Assembly: GCA_040768585.1 (NCBI GenBank)
Contig: JAXGMQ010000001.1
Location: 1,364,001-1,428,000, forward strand
Origin: JAXGMQ01 sp040768585
GTDB lineage: Bacteria; Caldisericota; Caldisericia; JAAYUI01
DNA: 64,000 nucleotides
Direction: 5' to 3'
Below the pieces are notes generated by a model. The model was not told the origin of the DNA. It made no database searches and saw only the letters and a program-made list of their open reading frames with translations. Of this stretch, positions 29,877-38,720 are shown one piece after another (position 1 is the first letter of the stretch; every line of letters starts with the position of its first letter). The position numbers were made by a program, and so were the translations under genes.

Positions 29877-29964
29877 GCGGGGATAGATGTAGGATGTATC
29901 GACATATATTTGGGTTTGAATCGCATTTGTTTAATCAATTTGTCCCTTTTGATTTTTTGTGCGG

Positions 29965-30001
29965 TCTCGTGGGTGTATTTTCAGGGAATACACCCACGAG
30001 A
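29965..30001. promoter_or_regulatory. Perfect 14-bp inverted repeat between divergent promoters
   Basis: CTCGTGGGTGTATT (29966-29979) and AATACACCCACGAG (29987-30000) flank a 7-nt centre. No T-run follows on either strand, and the site lies upstream of both divergent promoters. It is better read as an operator or a cruciform-forming site than a terminator. Confidence 0.5.
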
Positions 30002-30068
30002 TCTCAAATCCTGGGGGCTGCACAATAAAGTGGTGCACTTGTCCCGACTACGTCTTCTATCAAATCAT

Positions 30069-30097
30069 TTGACAGCTAAATTAATATTAAATACAAT
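30069..30097 (+). promoter_or_regulatory. Promoter for the DUF4389 gene
   Basis: TTGACA (30069-30074), 17 nt, TACAAT (30092-30097), 30 nt before the ATG, with AAGGAGG in between. Confidence 0.7.
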
Positions 30098-30126
30098 TTT
30101 AAAACCAACAAAAAGGAGGCTGATTT

Positions 30127-30432
30127 ATGTCTGATTCACCAGTTAAGTTTGATGTTGAGTATCCAGAAGATCTCTCAAGAGGCATGTTGCTTTTGAAAAC
30201 TTTCTTCGGGATGATCTTTGTTGGAATCCCACACGGCATCTGCCTGTTGTTTTTTGGCATCGGTGTCTACTTTGCTCTAATTTATGCTTGGTTTGCCATC
30301 CTCTTCACTGGCAAGTACCCACGCAGCGTGTTTGAGTTCGCGAAAAGATATCAGAGATGGTCGCTCCGAGTCAATGCGTATTGGATGTTTATGATGACGG
30401 ATAAGTATCCGCCTTTTAATGGGAATGAGTAA
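30127..30432 (+). CDS. DUF4389 membrane protein
   Basis: A 101-residue membrane protein of the DUF4389 family. It has the conserved opening VEYPEDLSRGMLLLK, two hydrophobic segments (FGMIFVGIPHGICLLFFGIG and FALIYAWFAILFTG) and then the conserved YPRSVFEFAKRYQRWSLRVNAY segment. The function of the family is unknown. Here the single copy is complete, has its own consensus promoter, a strong AAGGAGG ribosome site and a terminator. It is divergent from the lipoprotein-Lgt operon across the 14-bp inverted repeat. Confidence 0.88.
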   Translation: MSDSPVKFDVEYPEDLSRGMLLLKTFFGMIFVGIPHGICLLFFGIGVYFALIYAWFAILFTGKYPRSVFEFAKRYQRWSLRVNAYWMFMMTDKYPPFNGNE

Positions 30433-30472
30433 GTTCTGATAAAGTAGTTTGTAATAGAATTTGGCGCTATTG

Positions 30473-30506
30473 GAGGATATGCCCGTTTAGGATGTATCCT
30501 CTTTTT
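30473..30506 (+). terminator. Intrinsic terminator after the DUF4389 gene
   Basis: GAGGATA (30473-30479) pairs with TATCCTC (30495-30501), followed by TTTTT. Confidence 0.75.
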
Positions 30507-30592
30507 AGTTAATGAGATATTTATACGTTTGACAAGATGATAAATATTGGTAAAGTAGCAAGGTGTTGCATTGAAGCAATGGGGAGGTTTAC

Positions 30593-32014
30593 GTGATAAC
30601 TGGATATGATGAGTTTAAAAAAAGTCTTGGTTCTGGTATGGTTGAATTCTTAGATAATTTTGACCTAGAGTATGCAAGTGTATCTGAGATAGATTTTGTT
30701 TTGAGAAGATTATCATATGGGAAAGAAAATAATTCCGAATATTATTATAGATATATCAATGAATTTCCAGAAAAACTACGTTTGTTATCGAACTATGTTG
30801 AAAGATCGCCGACAATTTTTTCATTAAGAACTAGACGTCTTTCAAGAGATTTACAGAGTGATCTAAGTAAATCCGTTGACCAGTTACAAAAGATAAATGT
30901 TTTGCAAAAAGATGATAAATGCGTATTTCTTGTGGGTGCAGGCATATCAGCACCTTCAAATATTCCTGTTGTAGGGAAACTCTTAGAAAAAATTGTGGAC
31001 AAAGCAAATAAAATTCATAAAAAGGAAATTGATGACTTACTTAATCTTATAAGTAAATACAAAATAACTGACGTAGAGACTCTTTTAACTGCTGCGTATT
31101 TTTCTCAATACTCTCTCAAGAACCAAAAACTAACACTTCTACTAAATACTTTTATTAATCCAGTAGTTGCTGTCGATGATTTTGACGAAACAATGGACGA
31201 TTTCAATATTGCTCAAATTAGTTCATCAATTACTGTAGTTCAGGATACTCTTCAAAATCTTTTTTCACTAATAACTAGCACGATGATAAATGCAACGCCA
31301 AATAATGCGCATAATTCTATAGCCAATTTTGCATTGAACAATGAAAACGTCAGTATAGTTACTACAAACTATGATATTTGTATGGATGAGGCAATTTCCG
31401 AGAACAAAATTGAGTATGGTTTGGATTTCTCGGTTTATCCACCAGAAAATGAAGTTGATAAAAAGAATTTAATAGAGCTGATTAAAATGCATGGCTCAAT
31501 AAACTGGCACTATTGTGATTCGTGTCAAAGATTGCATAAAGTTGATTTTGAGGTTATTAGAAATATTAGAAATAATAATCAAACCTATCCAATTGTTGGT
31601 GTGTGTCAGAATCCGTCATGTCAAAGCATACAAACGCCGTTAATAGTACCACCATTGCTTTATAAGTTCATTTTGTTTCCAAATTTAATCGAAATATGGA
31701 ATAGAGCCAGAGAGCTGGTATTTAAAGCCAAGTACATTGTTGTGTCTGGCTACTCGTTCTCTGAAGCTGATACTTATATATCGAAAATTGTATCTCAGTC
31801 TATGAATGAAAATCCTAATCAGGTTTTAATCGTAAATGACATAAGCCAAGACGGGCTTGATAGAATTAGGAGATTCTTTAAAAAATCAGTAATCGATCTT
31901 ACTGACAGTCGGTTCATCCCGGTATTAGGAGACTGTGTTAAAGCAGTTCCTGAGATAGTAAATAAGTTAAAGGGCGAATCAGAAACAAATAAAGGTACAA
32001 CCAAAAAGTCATAG
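30593..32014 (+). CDS. SIR2-domain protein, probable NAD+-dependent defence effector
   Basis: A 473-residue protein with a SIR2_2-type NAD-binding core. LVGAGISAPSNIP (residues about 113-125) is the NAD loop, TTNYD near 257 and KMHGSINW near 298 are the catalytic-core motifs, and SGYSFSEAD closes the fold. A CDSC...CQNPSC cysteine pair set (about 308-342) is a zinc site. The N-terminal 100 residues are helical with no recognised domain. SIR2 proteins of this type in phage defence degrade NAD+ on infection (ThsA, DSR families); no partner gene is adjacent here. The sequence is more A+T-rich than its neighbours, suggesting transfer. The GTG start follows GGGGAGG. Confidence 0.85.
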   Translation: MITGYDEFKKSLGSGMVEFLDNFDLEYASVSEIDFVLRRLSYGKENNSEYYYRYINEFPEKLRLLSNYVERSPTIFSLRTRRLSRDLQSDLSKSVDQLQKINVLQKDDKCVFLVGAGISAPSNIPVVGKLLEKIVDKANKIHKKEIDDLLNLISKYKITDVETLLTAAYFSQYSLKNQKLTLLLNTFINPVVAVDDFDETMDDFNIAQISSSITVVQDTLQNLFSLITSTMINATPNNAHNSIANFALNNENVSIVTTNYDICMDEAISENKIEYGLDFSVYPPENEVDKKNLIELIKMHGSINWHYCDSCQRLHKVDFEVIRNIRNNNQTYPIVGVCQNPSCQSIQTPLIVPPLLYKFILFPNLIEIWNRARELVFKAKYIVVSGYSFSEADTYISKIVSQSMNENPNQVLIVNDISQDGLDRIRRFFKKSVIDLTDSRFIPVLGDCVKAVPEIVNKLKGESETNKGTTKKS

Positions 32015-32046
32015 GTCTAGAGAATTGATTTAGAACTAGTTACTTC

Positions 32047-33825
32047 TTAGGCTTCTTGCCCCTTAAACTGCAACTCATATAGTCTCTTATAAACCCCATC
32101 CATCCGTAGTAGTTGGTCGTGGGTGCCGCGCTCGACGATTTTGCCGTTGCCGATGACAAGCACCTGGTTGGCATCCTTGATTGTCGAGAGCCTGTGGGCG
32201 ATGACAATCGACGTCCTGCCGCTCATCATCCTCTGCATAGCCTCTTGGATGAGCATCTCAGATGCTGTATCAATCGAACTTGTCGCCTCATCGAGTACCA
32301 GGATGCTTGGGTCGTGGGCAATTGCCCTGGCAAAAGACAGAAGCTGACGTTGACCGACAGAGAGTGTGCTTCCACGCTCAGTCATGATGGTGTCATATCC
32401 ATCGGGGAGTTTTAGAATAAAGTCCTCTGCCCCAACAAGTCTCGCAGCATCCTTTGCCTGTTCACGGCTGATTGGTGAGAGCATGGTGATATTTTCTATC
32501 AGTGGACCAGAGAAGATGAAGGGGTGTTGGAGCACAACAGATATCTGCCTTCTGAGGGAATCGAGGGTCAAGTCGTAGATTGAATGACCATCAATCTTGA
32601 TGTCGCCCGTCTGGATATCATAGAGCCTGGAGAGGAGACTGATGATGCTTGATTTGCCAGCCCCCGTTGGGCCAACAAGCGCAATCTTCTCTCCCTGTTT
32701 TACTTCAAAATCAATCCCCTTGAGAACTGGTGCGCCTGGGTTGTAGGCAAAGTGTACGCCCTCAAAGCTGACCTCGCCCTTAGACTTCCCAGGAAACTCG
32801 AGCGCGTCAGGTTTTTCTGTAATTGTTATCTTCTCGTCAAGCACGGTAAAGATTCGTTCAGAGGATGCCATGGCTGTCTGCATATCGTTGAATCTATCGG
32901 ATATCTCGTGTATCGAACCATAGAACTCTCTAACATACTGAGCGAATGCGACAACAAGTCCCTCAGTGAGTGTGTTTATGAGGATTAGTTTTGAGCCGTA
33001 CCAAATGAGCAATCCGAGCGCAACAGTTTCAAGAAGATCGATTGACTGGAAAAACAATGTGTAGTTTACGATAGATCGAAGCTGCGCCACAAAGAGCTCA
33101 TGTGTTACCTCATGGCACATCCTTTGATTGACCTTCTGTCTATTGGCGACCTGAATGTCCATGACGCCAGTGATGCTTTCCTGCAAGAAGGCGTTTACCT
33201 TCGCCATCTTAATCTTCACATCCCTGTAGAGCTTCTGAGCGTAGTGCGCAAACACGGTCATTGCTCCCAACATAAAGGGCATGACGGTAATCGTGATAAA
33301 TGCCAGCCTGTAGTCAAGCGAAAAGAGCATGACGAATGTAAATAACGTCGTGAAGATGTTTGATAGAACAGTGACGATGCTGCCTGACAAGAATTCACCG
33401 ATTGCGTCGACATCTGAGGTGATTCGAGTCATGAGTCTTCCAACAGGATTCTTGTCAAAATACGACATCTGGAGCGTCTGGAAATGCTCAAATATCTGAA
33501 TCCTGATATCCCTCATGATGAATTGGCTCGTGTCAAGAAGCACAACCGACTTGCAGAAATCAGCAAACAGTCTGGTGAGTTGCAGGAAAAGGATAGCCAA
33601 CACAATCCAGCCCAGTCCAGCAAAATCCAGATTCTTGATGTATTTATCGATAGCAATTCCGATAAACAGCGGGGAGAGAACGTGCAGCGAATTACTCACG
33701 ATGAGCAGGAACAAGCCAACTACAAGACGCCATTTGTAAGGTTTGAGGTAGACAAACATGCGTCTTGCGAGTTTCCAACTGAACGCTTTGCCGACGACAT
33801 CTTCTTCGTGTCTATATGATGGCAT
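32047..33825 (-). CDS. ABC exporter half-transporter, canonical ATP site
   Basis: A 592-residue half-transporter with six TM helices (about 30-320) and a C-terminal nucleotide-binding domain. Walker A is GPTGAGKSS, the signature LSVGQRQ (the usual second Gly-Gly pair is altered), Walker B ILVLDEATSSID with the catalytic Glu, and the H-loop is IVIAHRLSTI. It pairs with the upstream gene, only 3 nt away, to form a heterodimeric exporter of the LmrCD/BmrCD/TM287-288 type, for drugs, lipids or peptides. Substrate is unknown. Confidence 0.92.
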   Translation of the reverse strand: MPSYRHEEDVVGKAFSWKLARRMFVYLKPYKWRLVVGLFLLIVSNSLHVLSPLFIGIAIDKYIKNLDFAGLGWIVLAILFLQLTRLFADFCKSVVLLDTSQFIMRDIRIQIFEHFQTLQMSYFDKNPVGRLMTRITSDVDAIGEFLSGSIVTVLSNIFTTLFTFVMLFSLDYRLAFITITVMPFMLGAMTVFAHYAQKLYRDVKIKMAKVNAFLQESITGVMDIQVANRQKVNQRMCHEVTHELFVAQLRSIVNYTLFFQSIDLLETVALGLLIWYGSKLILINTLTEGLVVAFAQYVREFYGSIHEISDRFNDMQTAMASSERIFTVLDEKITITEKPDALEFPGKSKGEVSFEGVHFAYNPGAPVLKGIDFEVKQGEKIALVGPTGAGKSSIISLLSRLYDIQTGDIKIDGHSIYDLTLDSLRRQISVVLQHPFIFSGPLIENITMLSPISREQAKDAARLVGAEDFILKLPDGYDTIMTERGSTLSVGQRQLLSFARAIAHDPSILVLDEATSSIDTASEMLIQEAMQRMMSGRTSIVIAHRLSTIKDANQVLVIGNGKIVERGTHDQLLRMDGVYKRLYELQFKGQEA

Positions 33826-33828
33826 TCT

Positions 33829-35691
33829 TTAGTCTACCTCCTTCCTTGCTTTGGTCTCTATCTCTGTCTGGAGTTTCTGTTTCTCAACCAAGTCAGCGTA
33901 ATAGCCGCCTAGCTCCATTAGCTGATTATGAGAACCGTCCTCTGTTATCTTGCCATTCTGTATAACGATGATTCTGTCGCAGAGCCTCATGATACTGACT
34001 CTATGGGCGATAATGATGGCTGTTCTGTCCTCGAGTGTGGGTTCAATCGCATCAATGATTGAGTCCTCGGTGTGGGTGTCAACTGCTGAGAGTGGGTCGT
34101 CAAATATCATGATGGGTGGGTTGGCAAGCAGAGCCCTGGCTATCGCCACTCTTTGCCTCTGTCCACCGGAGAGCGTGACACCTCTTTCGCCAATGACGGT
34201 TTCAAACCCTTCTTTGAAATCCTCAACCTCTTGTTTCAGTTGCACCTTCTGCGCAACAGATAAAATCTCTTCCTTGTTTGCGTCTGGTTTGATGAATGAA
34301 ATATTCTCAGCAATCGAACTGGAGAAAAGGAAGGCGTCTTGGGGGACATATCCAATGTTCCCTCGGAGTTCATTCAAATCCCATTGTCTGACATCGACGC
34401 CGTCAATTTTGACGGAACCTGTGTCAACATCCCATGTGCGCAGAAGCAGCTTTGTAAATGAACTCTTACCAGCGCCGACAGGTCCCACGATTCCAACTGT
34501 TTGACCATGGGGAATTGTTATGGAGATGTTCTTGATGCTGTATTCTCCGCCGTCATACAACAGTGAGACATCTGATAATTCAATATCACCCTTGACCTTA
34601 TCTGGTTTGTACGCGTTCTCAGGACTTTTAATGCTTACAGGAGCGCTGAGTATTTCATAAATCCTCTCAACAGAAACCTTCAAACGGTAGTACATGTTGA
34701 AAGCCCATCCAAGAGCAATCATTGGCCAAATCAGAAGAACGATGTATGAAACATAGGCGGCGAGGTTTCCAGTTGTCAATTGGCCATTCATGTACAGGAA
34801 ACCGCCGATATAAAGCACAACCAGTATGGGTATCCAGATGGCAATGCCTATTGCAGGCCACCAGATGGCTTCTATTCTGTTTATTGGTTTGACTGTCTCA
34901 ACGTAACCGTTGATAAGATCTGTGAATCTATCATTCTCAGCATTCTCTTGAGCATAGGACTTTATCGTGCGAGCACCTGACAGGTTTTCCTGTATACGGT
35001 CTGAGACCTTGTCAAAGTATCTTTGCACCTTTATGTAGTGTTTATGAATCTTCTTTCCGAGATAGTTTTCGGCGAACAACACGAGGGGGAGAAGGATGAG
35101 AGACGCCAGTCCCAGCTGCCATGATAAAGCAAACATGAAAATAAATGACATTGTTGCCCTGAGTATGGAGTTTGGTATCTGTACAGTGCTTACTGATAAT
35201 CCTCTCATAATCATGTTAACATCAGAAGAAGATCTGTTCATGACCTCGCCTGTGGCCATACCCTTAAAGAACTTGTCAGGCAGAACCATAAGCTTCTTGT
35301 ATATGTTGTTCCTCAAATCGTAGACAATCTTGCGAGATGCCTTCATTACTGTGTATCTACTTATGAAGAAGAAAAACACCTTGAAGAGAATAACGCCAAT
35401 CGTCCAAATCAGAGCAAATTGTATTACCCTGTTTGCGTCAATAGTAGAAATGAAGTTCGGATCGCCTGGCGGTATGTGAAGGGGATCACTTACCGGGAGA
35501 CCGCTTTTGTAGCCAAATGTCGCAGCGTCAATACTCCTTGAGATAAGCATTGGTATGAATGTGTCGACCGAAGAGATCAGGAGTCCCAGAATCGAGAAAA
35601 CATACTGTTTCTTATAGGGTCTAATTAATTGTGATAATTGTGAGAGTACAGACATGAGGAAGATTATGCCAATCTCACACACAGCTGTCAA
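33829..35691 (-). CDS. ABC exporter half-transporter, degenerate ATP site
   Basis: A half-transporter of up to 620 residues and the first gene of the pair. It has six TM helices, Walker A GPVGAGKSS, a canonical signature LSGGQRQR and Walker B IMIFDDPLSAVD, where Asp replaces the catalytic Glu. The neighbour has the Glu but a changed signature. That complementary pattern is the hallmark of heterodimeric exporters with one non-hydrolysing site. The start is uncertain: TTG 35691, an internal GTG, or the ATG at 35655 (MSVLSQLSQLIRPY) are possible, and none has a Shine-Dalgarno sequence. Family alignment favours the ATG. Confidence 0.88.
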   Translation of the reverse strand: MTAVCEIGIIFLMSVLSQLSQLIRPYKKQYVFSILGLLISSVDTFIPMLISRSIDAATFGYKSGLPVSDPLHIPPGDPNFISTIDANRVIQFALIWTIGVILFKVFFFFISRYTVMKASRKIVYDLRNNIYKKLMVLPDKFFKGMATGEVMNRSSSDVNMIMRGLSVSTVQIPNSILRATMSFIFMFALSWQLGLASLILLPLVLFAENYLGKKIHKHYIKVQRYFDKVSDRIQENLSGARTIKSYAQENAENDRFTDLINGYVETVKPINRIEAIWWPAIGIAIWIPILVVLYIGGFLYMNGQLTTGNLAAYVSYIVLLIWPMIALGWAFNMYYRLKVSVERIYEILSAPVSIKSPENAYKPDKVKGDIELSDVSLLYDGGEYSIKNISITIPHGQTVGIVGPVGAGKSSFTKLLLRTWDVDTGSVKIDGVDVRQWDLNELRGNIGYVPQDAFLFSSSIAENISFIKPDANKEEILSVAQKVQLKQEVEDFKEGFETVIGERGVTLSGGQRQRVAIARALLANPPIMIFDDPLSAVDTHTEDSIIDAIEPTLEDRTAIIIAHRVSIMRLCDRIIVIQNGKITEDGSHNQLMELGGYYADLVEKQKLQTEIETKARKEVD

Positions 35692-35704
35692 TGCCAGGCA
35701 GCTA

Positions 35705-35735
35705 TTGATTAATAACCGCTATCGGTTAGTATTAT
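35705..35735 (+). promoter_or_regulatory. pspA promoter with dyad in a 19-bp spacer
   Basis: TTGATT (35705-35710) and TATTAT (35730-35735) are 19 nt apart. The spacer holds a perfect palindrome, TAACCG-CTAT-CGGTTA (35713-35728). A dyad centred in a long spacer is how MerR-family activators bind. The site also lies close to the divergent ABC exporter gene and could control both. Confidence 0.5.
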
Positions 35736-35759
35736 AAGCACAACAGGAGGTGTTTACAC

Positions 35760-36425
35760 ATGGCAGGATTCTTTAAGAGAATTGGTGATATTTTGGCCAG
35801 CAACGTCAATGATTGGATTTCAAAGATGGAAGACCCTGAGAAGATGCTTCCGCTCAGAATTGATGAAATGAAAACAGAACTCACAAGAGCAACAGACGCA
35901 GCGGCTGAGGCTATGGCAATCGAGAGACAGACCCAGATGAGACTCGCTGATATTCAAGCAGACATCAAGAAGTACAACTTTGCGGCGCAGAATGCGGCAA
36001 AGAAGGGTAACGATGAGCTTGCCAGAAAGTGCATTGCAAGAGTCATCACACTCGAGAAGCAAGAGAATTCTACAAACACATCGCTTGACACGCAGGCCGC
36101 AACCACGCTCAAACTGAAGGACATCATCCAGGCGCTCAACGCCAAGATCGATGAGGCAGAGGTCAAGATGGATGAGCTTATCGCCAGGAACAAGGCTGCA
36201 AAGGCGCAGGAGAAGGTCGCAAAAATCATGGGTAACCTGAATGTCAACAACCTTGGCACAAGCTTTGACGACCTTGAGGCAAAGGTCATCAAGCGCGAGC
36301 AGAAGGCAGCGGCATTGGCAGAACTCGGTGGTACAGCGGCAGACACACTCGACGATGAGATTGCAGAATACTCAGAGGACGACGAAATCACCGCAAGACT
36401 CAATTCTCTAAAGGGCTCAAACTAG
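35760..36425 (+). CDS. pspA: PspA/IM30 family protein
   Basis: A 221-residue phage-shock-protein A/VIPP1 relative, an ESCRT-III-like membrane-remodelling protein at the inner face of the membrane. An N-terminal amphipathic helix (FFKRIGDILASNVNDWISKME) is followed by a nearly continuous coiled coil (about 25-190) rich in Ala, Lys and Glu. No C-terminal signal is present. AGGAGGTG precedes the ATG. A small membrane protein gene follows after 3 nt and probably works with it. PspA oligomers protect the membrane under stress. Confidence 0.9.
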   Translation: MAGFFKRIGDILASNVNDWISKMEDPEKMLPLRIDEMKTELTRATDAAAEAMAIERQTQMRLADIQADIKKYNFAAQNAAKKGNDELARKCIARVITLEKQENSTNTSLDTQAATTLKLKDIIQALNAKIDEAEVKMDELIARNKAAKAQEKVAKIMGNLNVNNLGTSFDDLEAKVIKREQKAAALAELGGTAADTLDDEIAEYSEDDEITARLNSLKGSN

Positions 36426-36428
36426 TCG

Positions 36429-36833
36429 ATGGGAAGTGTTTGGTACCTCCTTGGGATGGCTGTCCTCGGTGTCCTCATCGGCGTGGCTGTTGTTCTTTTC
36501 AAGAGAACCGTCCGGGGAAAGGTCACAGGCAAGAACATGGAAGTTTTGAAGGCTTTAGACAAGCGTTGGATGAAAATGTCTGACGACCTGAAGCTGGTTA
36601 ACGACATTGGAACTGACCTGTTTGAGAAATTTCCTGGAGCGACGCCAGAGAGGGTTGAGAAGGTCAAGGAGTTGTCAAGGAAGTTTGAGGCCGCATGGTT
36701 CAAGAGAAGAGGTGACCAGGAGGTTTCGGCCACTGGTACCAACATGATGGAAACCCTGACAACCTATGAACTTGAGCGTTTGGTGGATAGGATCGAGGGG
36801 TTGCTGACGGAGATATTTACACAGGCAGAATAG
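36429..36833 (+). CDS. Small single-pass membrane protein downstream of pspA
   Basis: A 134-residue protein with one N-terminal TM segment (WYLLGMAVLGVLIGVAVVLF) followed by a soluble helical domain (KNMEVLKALDKRWMKMSDDL, VEKVKELSRKFEAAWFKRR and a final amphipathic helix). I do not recognise a family. It follows pspA by 3 nt without its own ribosome site, so it is translated by coupling, and a terminator follows. By position it may recruit PspA to the membrane; that is inference. Confidence 0.7.
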   Translation: MGSVWYLLGMAVLGVLIGVAVVLFKRTVRGKVTGKNMEVLKALDKRWMKMSDDLKLVNDIGTDLFEKFPGATPERVEKVKELSRKFEAAWFKRRGDQEVSATGTNMMETLTTYELERLVDRIEGLLTEIFTQAE

Positions 36834-36890
36834 GCTTTTGCGCTTGAGGTTATCGCAAAACTTTTAGTTGTTGGATGAGGATATGTTTAG

Positions 36891-36919
36891 CCCCCTACCA
36901 AGCATTTGGTGGGGGTTTT
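36891..36919 (+). terminator. Intrinsic terminator of the pspA operon
   Basis: CCCCC-T-ACCAA (36891-36901) pairs with TTGGTGGGGG (36906-36915), with one bulged T, followed by TTTT and A's. Confidence 0.8.
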
Positions 36920-37310
36920 AAAAATTCTGGTACTAGACTAATCTGGGATATGCTTCTATTTGTTATGGCATTGGAGGCGATTTTGTATTGTTACTAAAGG
37001 TTGAGCATTTCTAGTTATTTTAGATTTCTGTGATGCTATCCTTGTTTTTATTGGTTCGAAAGATGCATTGTAACAAAAAAGTTTTGAATTACCCTGTTTC
37101 TTTCTAGCTTTGCAAGCTTTATTCTAGTCAAGTGCCTATATTTATTCCAAAGGATATATTATTCATGCTAGGCAAGTTTAGTGGTTTTAGGAAATCACTC
37201 AAATCTTGTGCAATCATAAATATAGTGCAGTCAAGCTTCCTTTCAGAAATAGGACTCGTCAACCTGAAGAAATAAAAAATCACAAAAGATTGATTGTTAG
37301 GTGATGCATC
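36920..37310. other. A+T-rich gene-free interval between convergent operons
   Basis: No ORF with a ribosome site, RNA gene or repeat is recognised in this stretch between the pspA terminator and the end of the SCIFF-like maturase gene. Confidence 0.5.
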
Positions 37311-38720
37311 TTAGCTTAGCTGTGCTTGCACCCACAACGCCACTTCAAGCCGAATCTTTTGAATCTCACACCCGATTTTGTAGATTTTTGAAAAACTACC
37401 CTCGATGATTTGGTTCGAGGCGATGCATCCTCCCGCGCAAAGGGTTGAGGCCCAACAGCTGATGCAGTCTGGTTTGTTACTGATGTGGTTTATTTGAGTG
37501 TATTTGTCGTAGTTTTCCTGGAGGCCGGCAACATCCAGTTTTCCAGTATCAAGCTCAAGGGTTTCATCTCCCTGTTTTTCACTACCAGACTCAGGGATTG
37601 TGTCTCTCAATTCTCCCATGCCAAACCTGGGGTTGCCGTCGAGCTGGTGACAGGGCCAAAGTGTGCCGTCTGGTGAGATTGAAACGTATTCACATCCTGC
37701 CCCGCATCCTCCAGCGACCTTGTAGGCGCAAGGTCCTTCATCGAGGTCAAGCTCAAAGTGATAGAACCTGAAAGGATTTCCAGATTTTTTGCATTCAACG
37801 TAGTATTTTGCAAGCTTTTCATACTCAACTCTGATGGTTGGCAAGTCATCTGTGATGAACCCAATCTCCGGGTCAGAGGACACAACAGGCTCAAAAGCGA
37901 TAGATGAGAAACCCATCTTGTGGAGAGCTTTTACTGAGTCTGAGAAATTAATAGATTTTTTGGAGTAGGTGCCTCTGACATAGAAACCACCATCCCAGTT
38001 TTTGGTAACCTCAAGCGCATTTCTCGATGCCAACTCAAAGCTGCCCCCTCCGTTCTTTGTCTTTCGGTAGAGGTCATGAGTCACTTCGTTCCCATCCAGA
38101 CTTAGAATCAGTGAGATAAAATGCTCTCGGCAATAATCAATCTTCTCTTGGTCAAGAGCTATGCAGTTGGTCGAGAGTGACCATCTGATGAGTTTATCTC
38201 GCTCTTTTGAGAGCCTTTCTCCAGCCTCGACCGCTGCTTTCACCGTATCCCAGGCAAGCAGTGGCTCCCCGCCAAAGAAATCAACATCAATCTTTCTTCC
38301 TGGGGCTACCCTTGTTATCCAGTCGATTGCCCGCACGGCAGTCTCTGGTCTCATGAGCTTGTCCTCGCCCGTCACGCCAGCAAGGCTGCAATAGGTGCAA
38401 GCCATGTTGCAAGCGTGTGAGACAATCAGACAAACTGATTTTGGGGAGAGTGTTTGTGGGGGAGGGAACTCGACAGGGGAGAGGATTGTTCCGTCTTTGA
38501 TGAGTTGTTGGAGCTCAGATTTAGCTGATGAGTCGGGAATTGATTCGAGAGACTTGCCATCCTCAAGGAGTTTTGTGATCTTGGCTGTTTCAGAGTCCAG
38601 AACTAATAAAGACCCTGTGGCAGTGTCTGCCAGCAGGGTCGTGCCATTTACAGTGAATGTGTGAATAATGCCTTTTGGGGCTACAGTATCCAGCGTGTCT
38701 CCCTCTTCTTGAGTTCGCAA
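37311..38720 (-). CDS. Radical SAM/SPASM maturase of a SCIFF-like peptide
   Basis: An enzyme of up to 469 residues that forms thioether crosslinks in a ranthipeptide precursor. An N-terminal peptide-recognition (RRE-like) part begins at IIHTFTVNGTTLL. The radical SAM cluster is C104-x3-C108-x2-C111 (HACNMACTYC) and FFGGEPLLAW is the glycine-rich loop. Two auxiliary clusters of the SPASM/twitch type use CAYK..GGCGAGCEY..C and CISCWASTLCAGGC plus a final Cys. The domain order and the opening match SCIFF maturases (TIGR03974-type). The only start that leaves the domain intact is non-ATG (TTG 38720 or a nearby CTG), overlapping the precursor gene by about 40 nt, so it is translationally coupled. 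Confidence 0.85.
   Translation of the reverse strand: MRTQEEGDTLDTVAPKGIIHTFTVNGTTLLADTATGSLLVLDSETAKITKLLEDGKSLESIPDSSAKSELQQLIKDGTILSPVEFPPPQTLSPKSVCLIVSHACNMACTYCSLAGVTGEDKLMRPETAVRAIDWITRVAPGRKIDVDFFGGEPLLAWDTVKAAVEAGERLSKERDKLIRWSLSTNCIALDQEKIDYCREHFISLILSLDGNEVTHDLYRKTKNGGGSFELASRNALEVTKNWDGGFYVRGTYSKKSINFSDSVKALHKMGFSSIAFEPVVSSDPEIGFITDDLPTIRVEYEKLAKYYVECKKSGNPFRFYHFELDLDEGPCAYKVAGGCGAGCEYVSISPDGTLWPCHQLDGNPRFGMGELRDTIPESGSEKQGDETLELDTGKLDVAGLQENYDKYTQINHISNKPDCISCWASTLCAGGCIASNQIIEGSFSKIYKIGCEIQKIRLEVALWVQAQLS

Noticed and set aside
29871..30134. An 87-codon frame between divergent genes
   Set aside because: It covers the inverted repeat and a consensus promoter, and overlaps the DUF4389 start. 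It has no ribosome site.
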